Source: Histoplasma ohiense (taxonomy: Eukaryota > Ascomycota > Eurotiomycetes > Onygenales > Ajellomycetaceae). Taken from it: DNA of 64,000 nucleotides. A program made the position numbers and the translations under genes. Below the pieces are notes generated by a model, which worked only from the letters and a program-made list of their open reading frames with translations, had not been told where the DNA came from and made no database searches. Shown here piece by piece: positions 34,418-46,439 of this stretch (position 1 is the stretch's first letter; every line of letters begins with the position of its first letter). The stretch spans positions 5,456,001-5,520,000 of the forward strand of contig JAEVHH010000001.1 of assembly GCA_017607445.1 (NCBI GenBank). The letters run 5' to 3'.

Positions 34418-35839
34418 TCACTTATCAACTGGCTCCAATGGAGATGTAAGCAATATAGCCTCCATGTCTTTAACATCGACATCCTTTTCGACTTCCTCTA
34501 TCATAAACGCTGGTTTTGCAGCCGGCTCATCCATGTCGCCGTGGTTGTCAGGGGGGGTATTTACAAACCCTTTCTCGGGACTCTCCCAGGTATAATTCAC
34601 CCAGTCCGGCCCGAGGATTTCGCGAATCCCTTCGGCCAGCTTTAATATGCGCTGGCGTCTGTCTCGGGACCACTTGCGGTCGGCGATATCACCGGATGGG
34701 GTAAGAGCGCTGGGAGTCTTAGACGCGGCAGTGGATGATGAAGGACTAGAGGCACCAGTTGCCACCATTGTTCCCTTGGAGAAATATTCCACCTCCTCGG
34801 AGGGGAGAGCATCGTCCTTGTCTCCTTTGTCCTCCAGGCCATCGATAATACTCCGCCACACACGAAGAGTTTCATCCAGCTCATCAATATTGCTCACACC
34901 CATGACGCTGACCCCTAGTCTCCGTCCGACACCATGTGTAACAGCAGGGATGAATACCGGATCTGCATCCGGGAAACGCGCAAGCGGTGGCCCCAGGACA
35001 CCAACAGGTGAGCCCTCACGTAACCATGACTCGAGAGCATACCGTATAGCGACAACTTCAATTTTTTCGCCCTGGTGCGCTACCCACTCACTTGCCGCAA
35101 GTATAGCATTTCGTAGCCCATCAGGCGCAGGATGGAAATCACCCATACTCCCAATTGGGACACCTTTGCGCCTCAGCAGGCCCATTCCTAGTGGGGAGGC
35201 ATTGGGAACCACGTCGACTCCCGCAGCAACAAGGCGCGATAGGCCCTCCACAGCAAGTTTTGTGTTTTGCAATGTAAAATTAGCATACGACATCACGGCA
35301 TCCAGCGGTTCACCAGTCTCTTCCAAAACCATCTCTGCCAGCGAACACAAAACGTCCACAGGGTATCCTGATATCCCGATATAACGGATTGACCCCTCCG
35401 CATCCCGTATTCTGCGCAACTCCACAACCGCGCCTAAAACCTCCGCCGGAGAAACAAACTCGACATCATGACAGTATACGACGTCTAGGTAGGATGTATC
35501 AAGCCGAGATAAGCTGCGTTTTATACTTTTTCGTATCCATGCCGGAGAGTAGTTGAAGGACTGTGCAGCGATGCGACCAACCTTGGTGAGCAGACGGTAG
35601 GTGCATCGCGGAAAATTGGAACGCACGAAGGAGGCGGATAGAGCACGACCCAGCAATTCCTCCGCTGGCCCGTAGTAAGGTGATGTGTCAAAAGCCCTGA
35701 TGCCGGCAGACAATGCGCGGTGGACTATCGCAGTCGTAGCGAGGGCATATGGGTCAGCATTGTATTGTGAGTTAAAGGTCGCGGTTCCGAAAATGAGGGG
35801 CGGTAAATCCGCTGAGAGCGGCACAGAAGGTTGTCCCAT
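34418..35839 (-). CDS. ARA2: D-arabinose 1-dehydrogenase (NAD+), aldo-keto reductase
   Basis: A single exon of 473 residues. The fold starts PPLIFGTATFNSQYN, as in Ara2-type enzymes. Active-site residues of the aldo-keto reductase family are visible: Asp51 and Tyr55 or Tyr56 in FDTSPYYGPAEELLG, Lys86 in LLTKVGR, His124 in LDVVYCHDVEF. ASPLGMGLLR and VSVMGVSNIDELDE form the later barrel strands. Ara2 oxidises D-arabinose to D-arabinono-1,4-lactone, the penultimate step to D-erythroascorbate, an antioxidant. The protein is longer than yeast Ara2 because of a Ser/Ala linker around residues 355-385 and a C-terminal extension. Cytosolic; no signal peptide is seen. Confidence 0.9.
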   Translation of the reverse strand: MGQPSVPLSADLPPLIFGTATFNSQYNADPYALATTAIVHRALSAGIRAFDTSPYYGPAEELLGRALSASFVRSNFPRCTYRLLTKVGRIAAQSFNYSPAWIRKSIKRSLSRLDTSYLDVVYCHDVEFVSPAEVLGAVVELRRIRDAEGSIRYIGISGYPVDVLCSLAEMVLEETGEPLDAVMSYANFTLQNTKLAVEGLSRLVAAGVDVVPNASPLGMGLLRRKGVPIGSMGDFHPAPDGLRNAILAASEWVAHQGEKIEVVAIRYALESWLREGSPVGVLGPPLARFPDADPVFIPAVTHGVGRRLGVSVMGVSNIDELDETLRVWRSIIDGLEDKGDKDDALPSEEVEYFSKGTMVATGASSPSSSTAASKTPSALTPSGDIADRKWSRDRRQRILKLAEGIREILGPDWVNYTWESPEKGFVNTPPDNHGDMDEPAAKPAFMIEEVEKDVDVKDMEAILLTSPLEPVDK

Positions 35840-37626
35840 GCCCCCTCAGTTAATTGGTACTACTAGTATCTGCCAGACAACAGGAACAATGAATAAGAGA
35901 CGAAAGGCCGTCAGGCTATAGTGTCTGGTTAGAGAATACTTGTAATCATAGAGGAGGGGTAAATCTTAAGCCTGCTGCTGCATTGTAAAAATGGGCTTGA
36001 ATTATGGAGCGTGTGAAGCAAAAGGCCAAGCAGCGAGGGAAAACCTCAACTGACCCTCCTCGCCTTGGAAGGGAACGGAGGAAAAAGAGTGCGATATGCC
36101 AAAGTCCATTTTGCCCTGCCTTTGTCCTATTCTGTCCTATTTTGACCTATTTTGCCTTTTTTCTCGGGAAGACCGAGTCTCAAATCTTGTATTTTCAAGT
36201 CTAAATATCAGATTCTATTGATTACTATAGATCTTGACCATCACTTACTGTTTCAATTTAATTTCAGTTATATTCATATTTAATCTTCTTATATCCTAGC
36301 ACCGATTTTCGAGAAAGTGTTTGATATTAAATTAACCCCAAAAAACTATCCAAAAACTTTAGATCAAGTCGCTGGTCTCGAACATGTGGGCTGAAATTGA
36401 AGAGCGAAGAAGACCCTTGGGATGGATCAGGAAATGGGCCTCAAGAAGGGCGAGAAAAAGCTGAAGGCCTGAGGACAAAACAACGACGCAACAGTATGGG
36501 TCTCTAATCACAGATCGCAGTGTTCCACCGAAGATGTGCGGATTAGTTATATTAATGTCATGCAATGTAGTTAGTTATTCGATATTTTTATATGAAAATT
36601 GGTGGTTCTTGGCTGTGTGTAACGAGGCTCCCTCCCCGCCCCTCAGGCCATGCAGCGATCACATTTGTTTCAGATTTACATAGTTCTTTAATGTTGTGTG
36701 ACAGGTCTGATAAAATCCCCGATCGAAATGCGAGAGGCGGTTCTCTGTGCCGCTTGTCGAAGCAAATTTCAAGCAGGCGAGTTCCAAGGGTTCCAAGATT
36801 GATGCAGGATTTGCCTGCAGCGTAAAAACGAAAGAAGGACTCCGGAGCAATGCATCCTAAATTAGTTGCCCAACTGGTTGGCTGCCCCCTAAAACTTTGT
36901 CGAAGCCTCTCCTGAATAGTTCCAACCAGCTAACGTTTTAGCTTGTGAGTGAGCTAGCCCCGCTGATCCCAACATACTAGCTTGAGCTCGGCCCTCGAAA
37001 AAGCTCGTCTTCCATCAAGGAAAACAGGATGTAGCTGTGATTTGCAACATCCCGGCGCATATACAGACTGCGTACGGAGTAATTGAAAGACCAACACTCT
37101 CCGGATAATTGAATGGAACAATGAATAGAAAAACAGCGGTCAATGGGTTCAATAGCAATACTTATTTCTGACGCCGCACATCGCAAGCACGAGTATGACG
37201 TTTAGGAGTACAGAAACGTTCGCACTCAGTGCAGATCTTCGCCCGGCGCGTGGTGGCCGTTTGGCGATTTGCATTTTGTAATTTTGAATTTTTCCTTTGC
37301 CTTCGTCTTTCGAGAGGCGAGCTGAGAGAAGCGGCATGTTCAGAAGTGGATGCAAGTCATATATTCCTGCGGTGAGATCTCCCCCGCCCTCCAAATCCTC
37401 CTATTTATATTCCTTCGATGCCCTAAGTAGAGTCCACGTTGTTGAGAATTAGCTGTGCTTAGTCTATCTCTGCTCTTTTGACACTATCATAGGTATGATT
37501 TCTTCCCACCTTCTCGGTTTTACCACACGTATTCTTTCCCAGCCCGTCTGATTAACCTACCACAGTTGAATCTCATCGCCCAATTCCAACCACCCTGCCG
37601 GCTACAGAATCAGAAGACACGCGAAT
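35840..37626. other. Intergenic between divergent ARA2 and knottin genes
   Basis: About 1.8 kb. No gene seen besides the leader of the knottin gene. Holds a TACGGAGTA copy at 37073-37081 and a weak TATA-like TATTTATA at 37402-37409. A 5' UTR intron of the next gene is likely at 37493-37565. Confidence 0.45.
37493..37565 (+). other. Probable 5' UTR intron of the knottin gene
   Basis: GTATGA donor, ATTAAC branch site and CACAG acceptor flank 73 bp lying 61 bp upstream of the ATG at 37627. No start codon is lost or gained by its removal. Inferred from splice signals only. Confidence 0.45.
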
Positions 37627-38124
37627 ATGAAGCTTACCTGGGTATTTACTGTCCTCTTCGCGGGCATTGTGACAGCGAGTCCGATCATAGGTGAAGAAAT
37701 GAGCCAAGCTAGACGGGATAATGCGGTGCGTTTTCAACAGTACTGAATTGTGGCTCTTTCGATATCCCGCCTGCGTGAAATATTCGGGGCAGGCGAGAGA
37801 TACTGTGATCTTGGTGCTAAAGGTGAAATAGATGGCGCTCGATAACCGTTGCCAAAGCAAGGAGACGCAGTGCGGAAGTGGGAAGGATTGTGCTGATGGA
37901 TGCTTCTGTGATGCTGTGGTGAGTTAATAGTAGATCATTATCCTTCATTTCTCCCCCGTCTCGCCCCACGGAAGGGTGGAATAGAGATTCGGGAACGGTT
38001 ACCACAGGGGATAAGAGGAATAGTGATGAAATGAAAGAGGAGAACGAAATAGCGAGGTCTCGAGCTAATGTTTTATTTTTTTTAATTAAAAAAACAATAG
38101 AGAAATATTTGTGTCAACAAGTAA
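37627..38124 (+). CDS. Secreted inhibitor-cystine-knot (knottin) protein
   Basis: Three exons, 37627-37725, 37832-37918 and 38101-38124, all in phase 0, give 69 residues. Exon 1 is a signal peptide and pro-part: MKLTWVFTVLFAGIVTASP, with cleavage likely after the Ala-Ser region, then a charged segment with RR at residues 29-30 that could be a Kex2-type site. Exon 2 carries five cysteines and exon 3 the sixth. The spacing is C-x6-C-x5-C-x3-C-x1-C-x6-C, exactly the inhibitor-cystine-knot pattern. The sixth Cys appears only after the 182-bp second intron is removed, ending ICVNK-stop. Without splicing the frame stops after VVS. Small secreted knottins occur in fungi, plants and animals as inhibitors, toxins or signalling peptides; the role here is unknown. 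Confidence 0.75.
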
Positions 38125-38314
38125 ACGGGTTGGGGCGAAAGAAAAAGGGTGTCCTGTCAGCGACGACAGCAACTTCATTCTGAGGCACCATAGCGGTTAG
38201 TGATGTCTGGTCCTGTGAATTCTTCAACAGTTAGGAGGAGAATTCAAAACTCGGGATATGGGATGAGGAATTGGCGATTAAATCGAGGCTTGTGGCAGAT
38301 TTTCGTTTCGTTTC

Positions 38315-38351
<37 letters not shown>

Positions 38352-39557
38352 GCCCAGTGTACTATTTACTATCCATGATCATTCATTCTTATGTCCTCAG
38401 ATCAGCTCGTTAGAAAAAGATAATAGTAACAAGAATAATAAGAATAGAAATAACAATGTAAGATCTCAAGACAAACCAGCAATACAAAAGCGTAGTCGGC
38501 TTCTTTTCAAGGACAAGATTGCTATTGTGAAAAAGCAGGAGTGCTGAGGAAAATTAGCCTGGGACAAGTAGCCTTTCAGAGAACGGTTGCATTCACTAAG
38601 CACTCCTCTCCATATGCCTGCATCTAGCAGGCTATATGGTGAGAAGGAAGGTAGGGAGGTTGGCGAGTCCCGGGGGACGAACTGGGAGGTGGGGGGGGGA
38701 GAAAGTGGACGACCGTGACAAAGGGTACTTAGCCTTTATTATTGCATTGTGCCGGAATTCTTTGGGTGGATTGCTTCATGACGTTAATCGTGATATTTGA
38801 TTTACTTTGTTGATTTCTGGGAGGAAAAACGTCAAATGGTTTACTCGATCCAATTAATCCAAGTAGGCCGTGGCATTTTCCAATGGAAGAGGAGCGGGAG
38901 AGGAAAGTTGGAAGACAATGCACGAAGAGAATGCCCGTAGGACCGGATGCTTGTTCTATATTTGTTAATTATTCTTAACGTTATGGTAGGATTTTCGGGC
39001 CCTGTTCGATTGTCAGTTGATTGAAGCTAGGCGGGAACCTAGTACCTTGCGAAGACGAGCTGGAGAATGGAGAAACGATGGCGTGGTAAGGAATGATTAC
39101 CACAATGCGATATGTGGAGCAGGGCCGTGAGCCAAAATAAAATATGTCATGTTAATTGGGTGTAACAGTGAAAGGAATCCGTCCGGTGCGCTACAGCACA
39201 GAACCACGATGAGTAGCAAAATCAAGTCAATCCTCCGTCCTGCCGGTACCATTTGCCTGTAGTTAATATTTATGGGTATCATGCTAGTATAATCATACAG
39301 AAGCGCCGTTTGAGCTGGAAAGACGAGAAGGCAAAAGAAAATAAAGGCGAAGGATAGAGAAAAGGGAATCAATAAGTCATAAAGGCCTACATAAATGGGC
39401 GCAAGGCGCCCGCGGAAATCCCGAGAAGGATTGGAAGCCATCGAACGAAGTCAAAGCTGAAGACAAGATGTCCAGTGTGCATGAGACGTTGATTCGATGT
39501 CAACGGGACACAGAACAAATTGGCCTGTAGGCAGCCGGCTTAGTCGGCTGCATATAT
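38125..39557. other. Intergenic, 3' flanks
   Basis: About 1.4 kb between convergent genes. Contains a T run of about 34 at 38317-38350. A 114-codon minus frame at 39097-39441 has hydrophobic stretches but no recognised family; I do not call it a gene. Confidence 0.45.
38317..38350. repeat. Long T homopolymer
   Basis: About 34 consecutive T, the longest homopolymer in the window; it could reflect a processed insertion or simply a slippage-prone tract. Confidence 0.9.
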
Positions 39558-41714
39558 TCACTGTAGAAGTGCCTTTTCCCTTCGGCATAAGTCGCGGTCC
39601 ATTTCTGCAATTGAGGAATACCCTCCAATTTTCACAGCAGCTTCGAGGTTCACAAACTTCGGAACCTTTAAGGTAGGTCGAAGCTTCCTAAGTCGATTGG
39701 CACGATCTAATGCCGCGGACTGCTTTTTAGATAGCTTGGGAGCTTGTGATGAATCATCATTGTGCTCGTTACCTTTCGCAGTCACAATCGGTGGTTCTTC
39801 CGGCGGAGGTGGCGGAGGAACTTCTGGAGCCTCTGGAGGAGGGCTGTCGGGAGGAGGAGGCTGGAAGAAGTGCGTAAATCGAGGATCATTTTCACATAAG
39901 CTGGCAAGATGTGCGCGCTGACGATCGTATGATTCATAGTTAGCGCCAACAACTAAGCCCAGAAAACTACTCATGTCTTTCCGTGGTGAAAAAGCTGCGT
40001 GCACTAGTTCTTGCTTAAGAGTTTGATAGGCATCCGCAAAAGCCCTGAAGATCAATGGGATCTCCTTTGTTCCTCCAGAGATATCATTATGAGGATTGTT
40101 TGGGTCCAAAATTGCAAGTCGCTGCTGCTTGTTGGCTTGATAAACGCCAAGGAGTTTCTGTGGCGGAGGGAGGGGTTAGCTTTTATAAACTTCAAAAAGG
40201 AGGATTAGTTGATACCTTATCGAAATAGCCCGGCGGATCAAATTGTATGCCAACCGTCCTGGAATCAAATTTATTACCATAAAAATCGAAGAAGTCCATG
40301 AGAACACCACCCAGGTTAGGCTCTGCGCCACTGTAGGGGAGGTGCTGGAGGAGGCTAGTGACTAAACAAATGATTGAAAATCCACCCAAACCACCAGTTG
40401 CTACCTCGTTGAGGCCGCGTAGTAGCAGAAATTGCTTTACCACGGAGACAATAACAGGCATAGCGGGAAATTGGGATTTCCAAACCTGAAATGTTTTGTT
40501 CGCTGCTATGCCAGTGGAGTTGTCGAATGACAAATCCACTTTCAAGCCTGTAAGCCTGTCTACGAATTTTATAATAGGGACCTTAGCATGAGCAATGGCT
40601 TCAACGGATCCGGGCACAGCGATGTCGAGATCTTTCAGATATGCAGCAAACGAGTGTATTTCACGCGGCCGTTGACAAAGGACTTTGCGATCTTGTCTAA
40701 CAAACTGTCTTGAGCACAAGACAAGATCCATATCTGCGGTCGGAAGATAGAGCCCAGAGGCGAAGGAGCCAAAAGCACAAAGCTGGGAGCCATAATGTCT
40801 TCTTTCAAAGTGGCGCTGAAGCCGTTCGACCAAGTCATTCCTAATCGAATGCTCGAAAGACTTGGGCTTAACCCAGTGGTAAAAGCTGAGTATTTCGTTG
40901 TGCAACCTGCGCAGACGAGGGGTTAGCACTGTAATGCTAACCGTGGCGTTGATATAGCTTACCTAGATCCTAGGTGGAGAGTGGAAGGACCTGAGGAATC
41001 CATCCAAGGAGTTGGGTTCTGGTCTTCGAACGGTTTCCATTTAAGAAGGATGGATCCATCAGAGTTAAAGAACTTCCCTTGAGCCCCACCGCGCCTGGGC
41101 TGCTCGATAATTTCATCGTCACGGGTTCGCTTTCTGCTACCAAGGGCCGGGTCGCTATCCCGATTCATCAAGCTTTTTGGGCCTCGAGGTGCTTTTCCAG
41201 GGGGTTCATCCATCTCGATGTCATCCGTGCCGAAGGATATAAAATCATCATTCAAAACGACGGCGTTGTGCTCTTCAGGTTTGGGTTGTGGGGACGATTG
41301 TATTCTTGCCTTGCGGATCAACTTTACAAAGTCTTTCCTCTTCACTGGGTTCTCATCTGATGGAGGTAAAACGGTGTATGGGTCTGGGTTCGACCATTTG
41401 GGGGCGTTTGCGGCGAGCCCGGTGTTAGACTCGATAGCTTGCTTTTTTCGCGGTGGTTTGGCCGCTTCATCTGTAGAAGAAACCTCCATCTCCGCTTCAT
41501 CGCTATCGGTTAACTCTTCTAGAGACATAAACTTTCTTGTTTTTTGATCTTCGTTTTGCGGGTAACATAATAATTCAGGTGTCGTTTCCCTTGGTGACAT
41601 CAATAATAATGGTCTCGCGGAAGTCTTGGGGAACCGAGATCGAAAGGTGAATTCAGGCTGTTCACGGGGTCTTCCTCCTTGCCTGTTCCCGCGAAACTCG
41701 AACTGTGGAGGCAT
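39558..41714 (-). CDS. TRF4: Non-canonical poly(A) polymerase, Trf4/Cid14 type
   Basis: Three exons, 41714-40963, 40906-40216 and 40157-39558, give 680 residues. Residues 1-250 are disordered and charged. The nucleotidyltransferase core begins LHNEILSFYHWVKP. Its signature is FGSFASGLYLPTADMDLVL with the metal-binding pair Asp309 and Asp311; the third acidic residue lies in LKVDLSFDN. The central domain includes LLLRGLNEVATGGLGGFSII, and the PAP-associated part GAEPNLGGVLMDFFDFYGNKF. The tail has a Pro-rich run and a coiled basic end. This enzyme adds short A tails to aberrant nuclear RNAs within the TRAMP complex and feeds them to the exosome; it acts in the nucleus and nucleolus. Confidence 0.93.
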
Positions 41715-43337
41715 GGTGGGGGTTTCCTCGTAATCGGCAGTACCCCAAGTTCCTTTGCAATGCGCAACTACAGAGTGTGTCGATGGTCGGAGGAAGTTGG
41801 AGTTGTCGAGGATTTTGGTTTGAGTGAGGTGGCAGTTTCGTGAGAAGGCGGTGAAGAAATTTATTCATGTCAGAGTTACTACTTTAGGAATTCATATGGT
41901 ATAATATACTAAATTTTGAAATGAAATAATACAATAAATATAGTTATAACAAGTTATTAAATTTTACAAAATGTTAGCCAAAAACAAAATATATATTATA
42001 TTTTTATTTCAAAATTGATGGTGGAAGGTTGGCACATTGTAACTATCTGGCGGGTCAAAGGGCACCAGCGGCATAGTATATGTGGTCAGCAATTCAAGGA
42101 GGGATGGCCTGATAGGGGTACGTCTATTAATTTTTCTTAAATCGGTGATTGTGTGTGAGCCTATTTCTCCCAATTTCCCCAGTTGACAGCGTGGCACAAG
42201 GATGATTAAGTGTTGTGCTATAATTCAGTTGTTGACAAGACTGAGTTACGCGAGGGTCTAGTTTGAGCCGTATCCTGATTTCTGGACGCCGAGGCATGCT
42301 GTGCGGGGCTCCAAGCATTGCTGAAAGCTATACGATTTTCGAATATGATGACCGTTTCAAGTTTTGGGTTCACAAACGAAAATTGTATATATCGAAGTTG
42401 CAATTGAGGCTCTCCGTTTTCTCTGGCGAACATCATCAAGGTTGATAGAAAATGGGCGGAATCCATGCGTGAAAGTTCACGCTTTGATAACTAACCATCC
42501 ATACGACGAACTAAGGCCTAAGGGCTGCCAATATTACGAGGAATTTGGCAGGCAACAGTCTTTATCATTTTCCGTGCAATCAAAAAAAGGATCTCCGAGG
42601 TTAGTTCTGGGCTAACTCGCTTAGCAGTTGCCGAAGGAATGATGTCGATTTTGTGGATAGTTCGATATGGAGATTGATGTAGAGTCTTTATCATTCCAAC
42701 CCGCTGCGATTGGCACCAATTCTTGAAGTTGGAGACTGCTAACAGGTCACCTTTTCCGATTATTGCATTGTCGTGAAGCGAGAAATTACCCCATATTTCT
42801 TGAAACCAGCACAAGGGAGACTACCGGGACTCAATTTCTCTGTTTGTGGGACAGATGTCGTCCCAAAATTCCGGAAGATTGCCGAAAATGGGAAGTTTCC
42901 GTCGTTAGAGAGAGGACTGCTTGAGAAGCATTTTCGTTATTTTAAGGTTTTCTAGATCATGAATAGGGTGTTATTCCTCAGGAGCATGACGTCGTTTTCC
43001 TGTGGATTCTTTATCCTATGTGTTGCTGAGGCTGTGATGTTAGGGATACATAGAAACAAATACGAGCTCATATCCCCACTTACATCCACTAAACTCAATC
43101 CCTTGAGAGAGTTCCGAAAGGCTATTTCTTAGAACACTCAAGTCCGCAACATGACGTTTCTTTCAGGCAGAAGAATTTTAAGGAAGCACTACCTCGATAG
43201 TGGGGAAAGGAAAGTGGATCCGGACTGTGGTGATATAACCAGCACTCAATCTCCTTCAACACATTGAACCAGCTCTCCTGCACTGAAAAAAGATAACCAT
43301 ATAATTGCGTCCACATATTGACATCTTCCGAAATCAA
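41715..43337. other. Intergenic with AT-rich inverted-repeat element
   Basis: About 1.6 kb between divergent genes; no supported gene. An AT-rich block at 41880-42020 is bounded by an inverted repeat. Other short frames have no recognisable product. Confidence 0.45.
41912..42016. repeat. AT-rich inverted repeat, MITE-like
   Basis: AATTTTGAAAT at 41912-41922 and its reverse complement at 42006-42016, with weaker AT-rich similarity continuing inward on both arms. About 105 bp overall, far more AT-rich than the flanks. It could be a small non-autonomous element or chance in AT-rich DNA. Confidence 0.35.
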
Positions 43338-44643
43338 ATGGCGTCCCCAAAACTTGTCACTGTTTTTGGTGCTACAGGTAGACTTTGAACTTTTACCCTA
43401 TTTCGCTCTTTTTTTTCGAATCAATATCCGGACAATTCTAATCTTGTTTTCCATAGGCAACCAAGGCGGCTCTGTTGTCCGATCCCTTCTTCGCAATAGT
43501 GCGGCATTCCGTGTCCGAGGAATCACCCGTAACCCGACCTCCCCTAAGGCCAAGGAATTGGTTAGGGCTGGCGTTGAGGTTGTTGGCGCAGATGGATTTA
43601 AGAAGGGGGAGTTAGTGAAAGCATTCAAAGATAGCTGGGCAGTATTCGCTAATACGAATTCTGACGATTCGGTGAGAGCTGCGCGGAATCCAATGATCCA
43701 TTCAGATTGAGGGTATGGTAACAATTAAATCACTAGGCTTTTGATGATCCAAACGGTCCTACGGAATTGGACCTTGGTCGCGTCATTGTTGATGCTGCAA
43801 ACGAAGTTGGCGTGGAACATTTCGTGTACAGCTCCGCAGGCCATATCTATGAAATCACTAAAGGGGCTGTCAAATTGGATATGATGGACTGTTAGTGTCA
43901 ATTTTCCGTGTTCCAATTTTGTTCTATATTGCCACTTACTAACCTTAACCATCCGTATAGGCAAAAATAAAATCGAACAGCTTGCTCGAAATAGCCCCAA
44001 TATCAAAAGTGTAACAGCTGTGTGCGCGGGCTGGTACTTCGAAAACTTTATGTCCCCGTTCATTGCAGAGGTGTTCGGCGGATTCGCCCTTGAGACGGAC
44101 TCAGAAGGCTATGTCACTCTCTCGCAGCCTTTGGTTGGTGGCCCGGGCTTGGTTCCATTTATTTCAATCGAGGAAGACTTCGGAGATCTTGTCCACGGTG
44201 TTCTGCTGGACCCAGAAACCTGGGGCGGAAAAACCATCCAAGGAATTAGTCACTTAGCCACCTTTCCCGAGATTACTGAGTCTTTCACCAAAGGTATGGT
44301 TCTGTCCGTGATATGAAAACGTGTTGTACATATATATATGCTAACCAGAACCTCCTGATTTCGGGGTTGCTTAGTTACGGGCAAAAAATCCCGCTACGTT
44401 CCCATAGAAACCGAACAATTCCCCACCATGGGCGGCATCAGGGCACTCGAAAGTATTAGGGACATGTATGTATTTACACAATGGGCTGATGGTCGATATT
44501 TCGCGAATATGGAGTTTGATGTTGAGCAGGCGAAGGCCCTTAAAAAATCAGTTCAAGACGTGGTTGCTGCAGGAGATCCTAAGCCATTAATGAGCTCTGA
44601 ACAATTTTTTGCTAAGATGTTCAGCGGAAACAAACCTGAGTAA
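43338..44643 (+). CDS. NmrA-like NAD(P)-binding protein
   Basis: Five exons, 43338-43377, 43457-43671, 43737-43890, 43961-44293 and 44375-44643, give 336 residues. The dinucleotide-binding motif VFGATGNQGGSV (residues 9-20, GxxGxxG) spans the first intron. It is followed by VRGITRNPTSPKAKELVRAGVEVVGAD, the typical second strand, and by VEHFVYSSAGHI in exon 3. ENFMSPFIAEVFGGFA in exon 4 and VPIETEQFPTMGG in exon 5 fit the substrate half. NmrA relatives sense the NAD(P) redox state or act as reductases or isoflavone-reductase-like enzymes. The classic Tyr-x-x-x-Lys pair is not obvious, which favours a sensor role, but this is inference. Confidence 0.9.
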
Positions 44644-46439
44644 ATGATACCAGTCGGTTATTAGTTTGTTTGTTGCGAAGACAGCATAAATTCGAGGATT
44701 TGGATTGCAGTGCATTTTGTACTTGCTTTCTTGTCAGATTTCAACACAGTCTCTGCTGTTTCGACGAGAGGTCGAACGCCGCCCTACCCAGGACCTTGTC
44801 GCAAATGTTAGCAAACTGTAAGCCAGGCATTCTGGAAGGTGTAATATCTCCGAGAAATGTTGTTAGGAGGGGAATAAAATCGATACCGTGGGGATCTGCT
44901 CCACCTATTTAATTGCTCCTTTGAGTTCTAAATCTATTCTGGAAACTCTGTATTAATATCGCTGTCATTTCCACTACCGAGTATCGGATACAACGCGCAA
45001 TGAAAGCTCCTGCGACGCTATGATGCTGTTCAATACTAGGGTTGGTTAACCGTGTATGGGCTGCCTTTTGGGATCCTTAAGCGTATTTTGGCGCCACTTT
45101 CAAGAGAGACACAGAAGGCTTTCCTCCATCCCACAAGCTAGCAATAATATTTATCCAAGGGGTTAATAATTAGAACTCAGGGAAGGTCAAAACGAAGCGC
45201 GCCCTGTGAGGATTAGCTCGGGGATACCTTGCACACGCCTAGTAGTATAAGTATATCTCAATCCCTCCATTAGGAGGAAATATAGCCTTGGGCGAATTGG
45301 CTTCATTGACTGTTTACTTTTTTGAAATCATGTCCATGAGGTTGAAAGGCCACTCAGCTAGTCGGGAGCGCTGAGCAGGGGGCAAGGGGTGAAAGGCGCT
45401 CTAAGCGCCACCTAACACTTCATATTGACTTCTTTTCAATGAAGTAGTTTTCGCAATGGCAAATCAAGTGCGTTGTCTATCCTAGCAGCGCACTCGCACT
45501 CACGGAGAAGGGATGTAACGGGAATTAATTTCTCCTTATTTGGCATATTTGTTTTTAGAGCAACCCAGCACGGTCATCCTGCCAATGACGTGTATCTTCA
45601 AGGGGAGCAAACTCCTTTCTAGAATGAATGCAGCATTGCGGTACATCATCCTTCTACTCGGCGTGCCGAATCAAGGAAAAATGGCGACACGGATTTCGTG
45701 TCCGTGCGATGGCGCCTCTCCCGAACCGCGACACTGGGCTGGTTATGAGATTCGGCGATGCGCAGTCCATCCGTGCTTCCACTCTTCCTCTGCGACACCT
45801 GTCATCGGACAACTGGGTTACTATGCTCATCCTCCTATGTCCCTCTGAAACAAAGCACGCAATCATCGCCTGATATCAACGGGCTTGTCTTATCGAATAC
45901 GCTCGGCCTATGGCTTCGAGCTGCTGGTTCTGTGGAACGTGTGGTGCATATTTCTTTCTCTAGCTCAAGGAAACTGGAGGGTTCGAGCGAAAATTCATAG
46001 GAGCGAGGAAATATGGAAAACAGCGAACTTCAGACGGAGTCCATAACGCATCTGTGTTTAGCCAGCGCGGTCGACAGAAACAGCTTCAGTCTGCCAGTGC
46101 CAGACGCAGCAGTTCTTTGGAGAGGAACAGAAGGCTACACATGTTCCACAGGAGCTACCCGCACTGTTTTCCAGCAATCGCTGCTAACCGGATGTGACAC
46201 CATATATCAAACGACGATCCGCAGGAGTGCTCAATCCCTACGTCCTCCTCGGCCAAGTTTTGGTGGCAAGTTGCGAGGGCAAAGGCGTCAAGTTTTCATA
46301 ACCGCTCTGGATCAACAACATCCCACCTCGCCACGTCCTCTTGGTCTGACATTTTTGGTTCCCGACCATTCCTCCACCTCGCCCTCAACAGCAGCAGTAG
46401 CAGCTACTCTCAATGGCGTAAAGTGATGGCTGTGCAACA
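44644..46439. other. Intergenic upstream of the GFA pseudogene
   Basis: About 1.8 kb. Open frames at 45540-46430 read without stops for up to 137 codons, but I recognise no domain in them. They may include a decayed first half of the GFA-family gene that follows. Confidence 0.35.

Noticed and set aside
39097..39441. 114-codon minus-strand frame with hydrophobic stretches
   Set aside because: Resembles a membrane protein only by composition; no family and no support for a start or intron.
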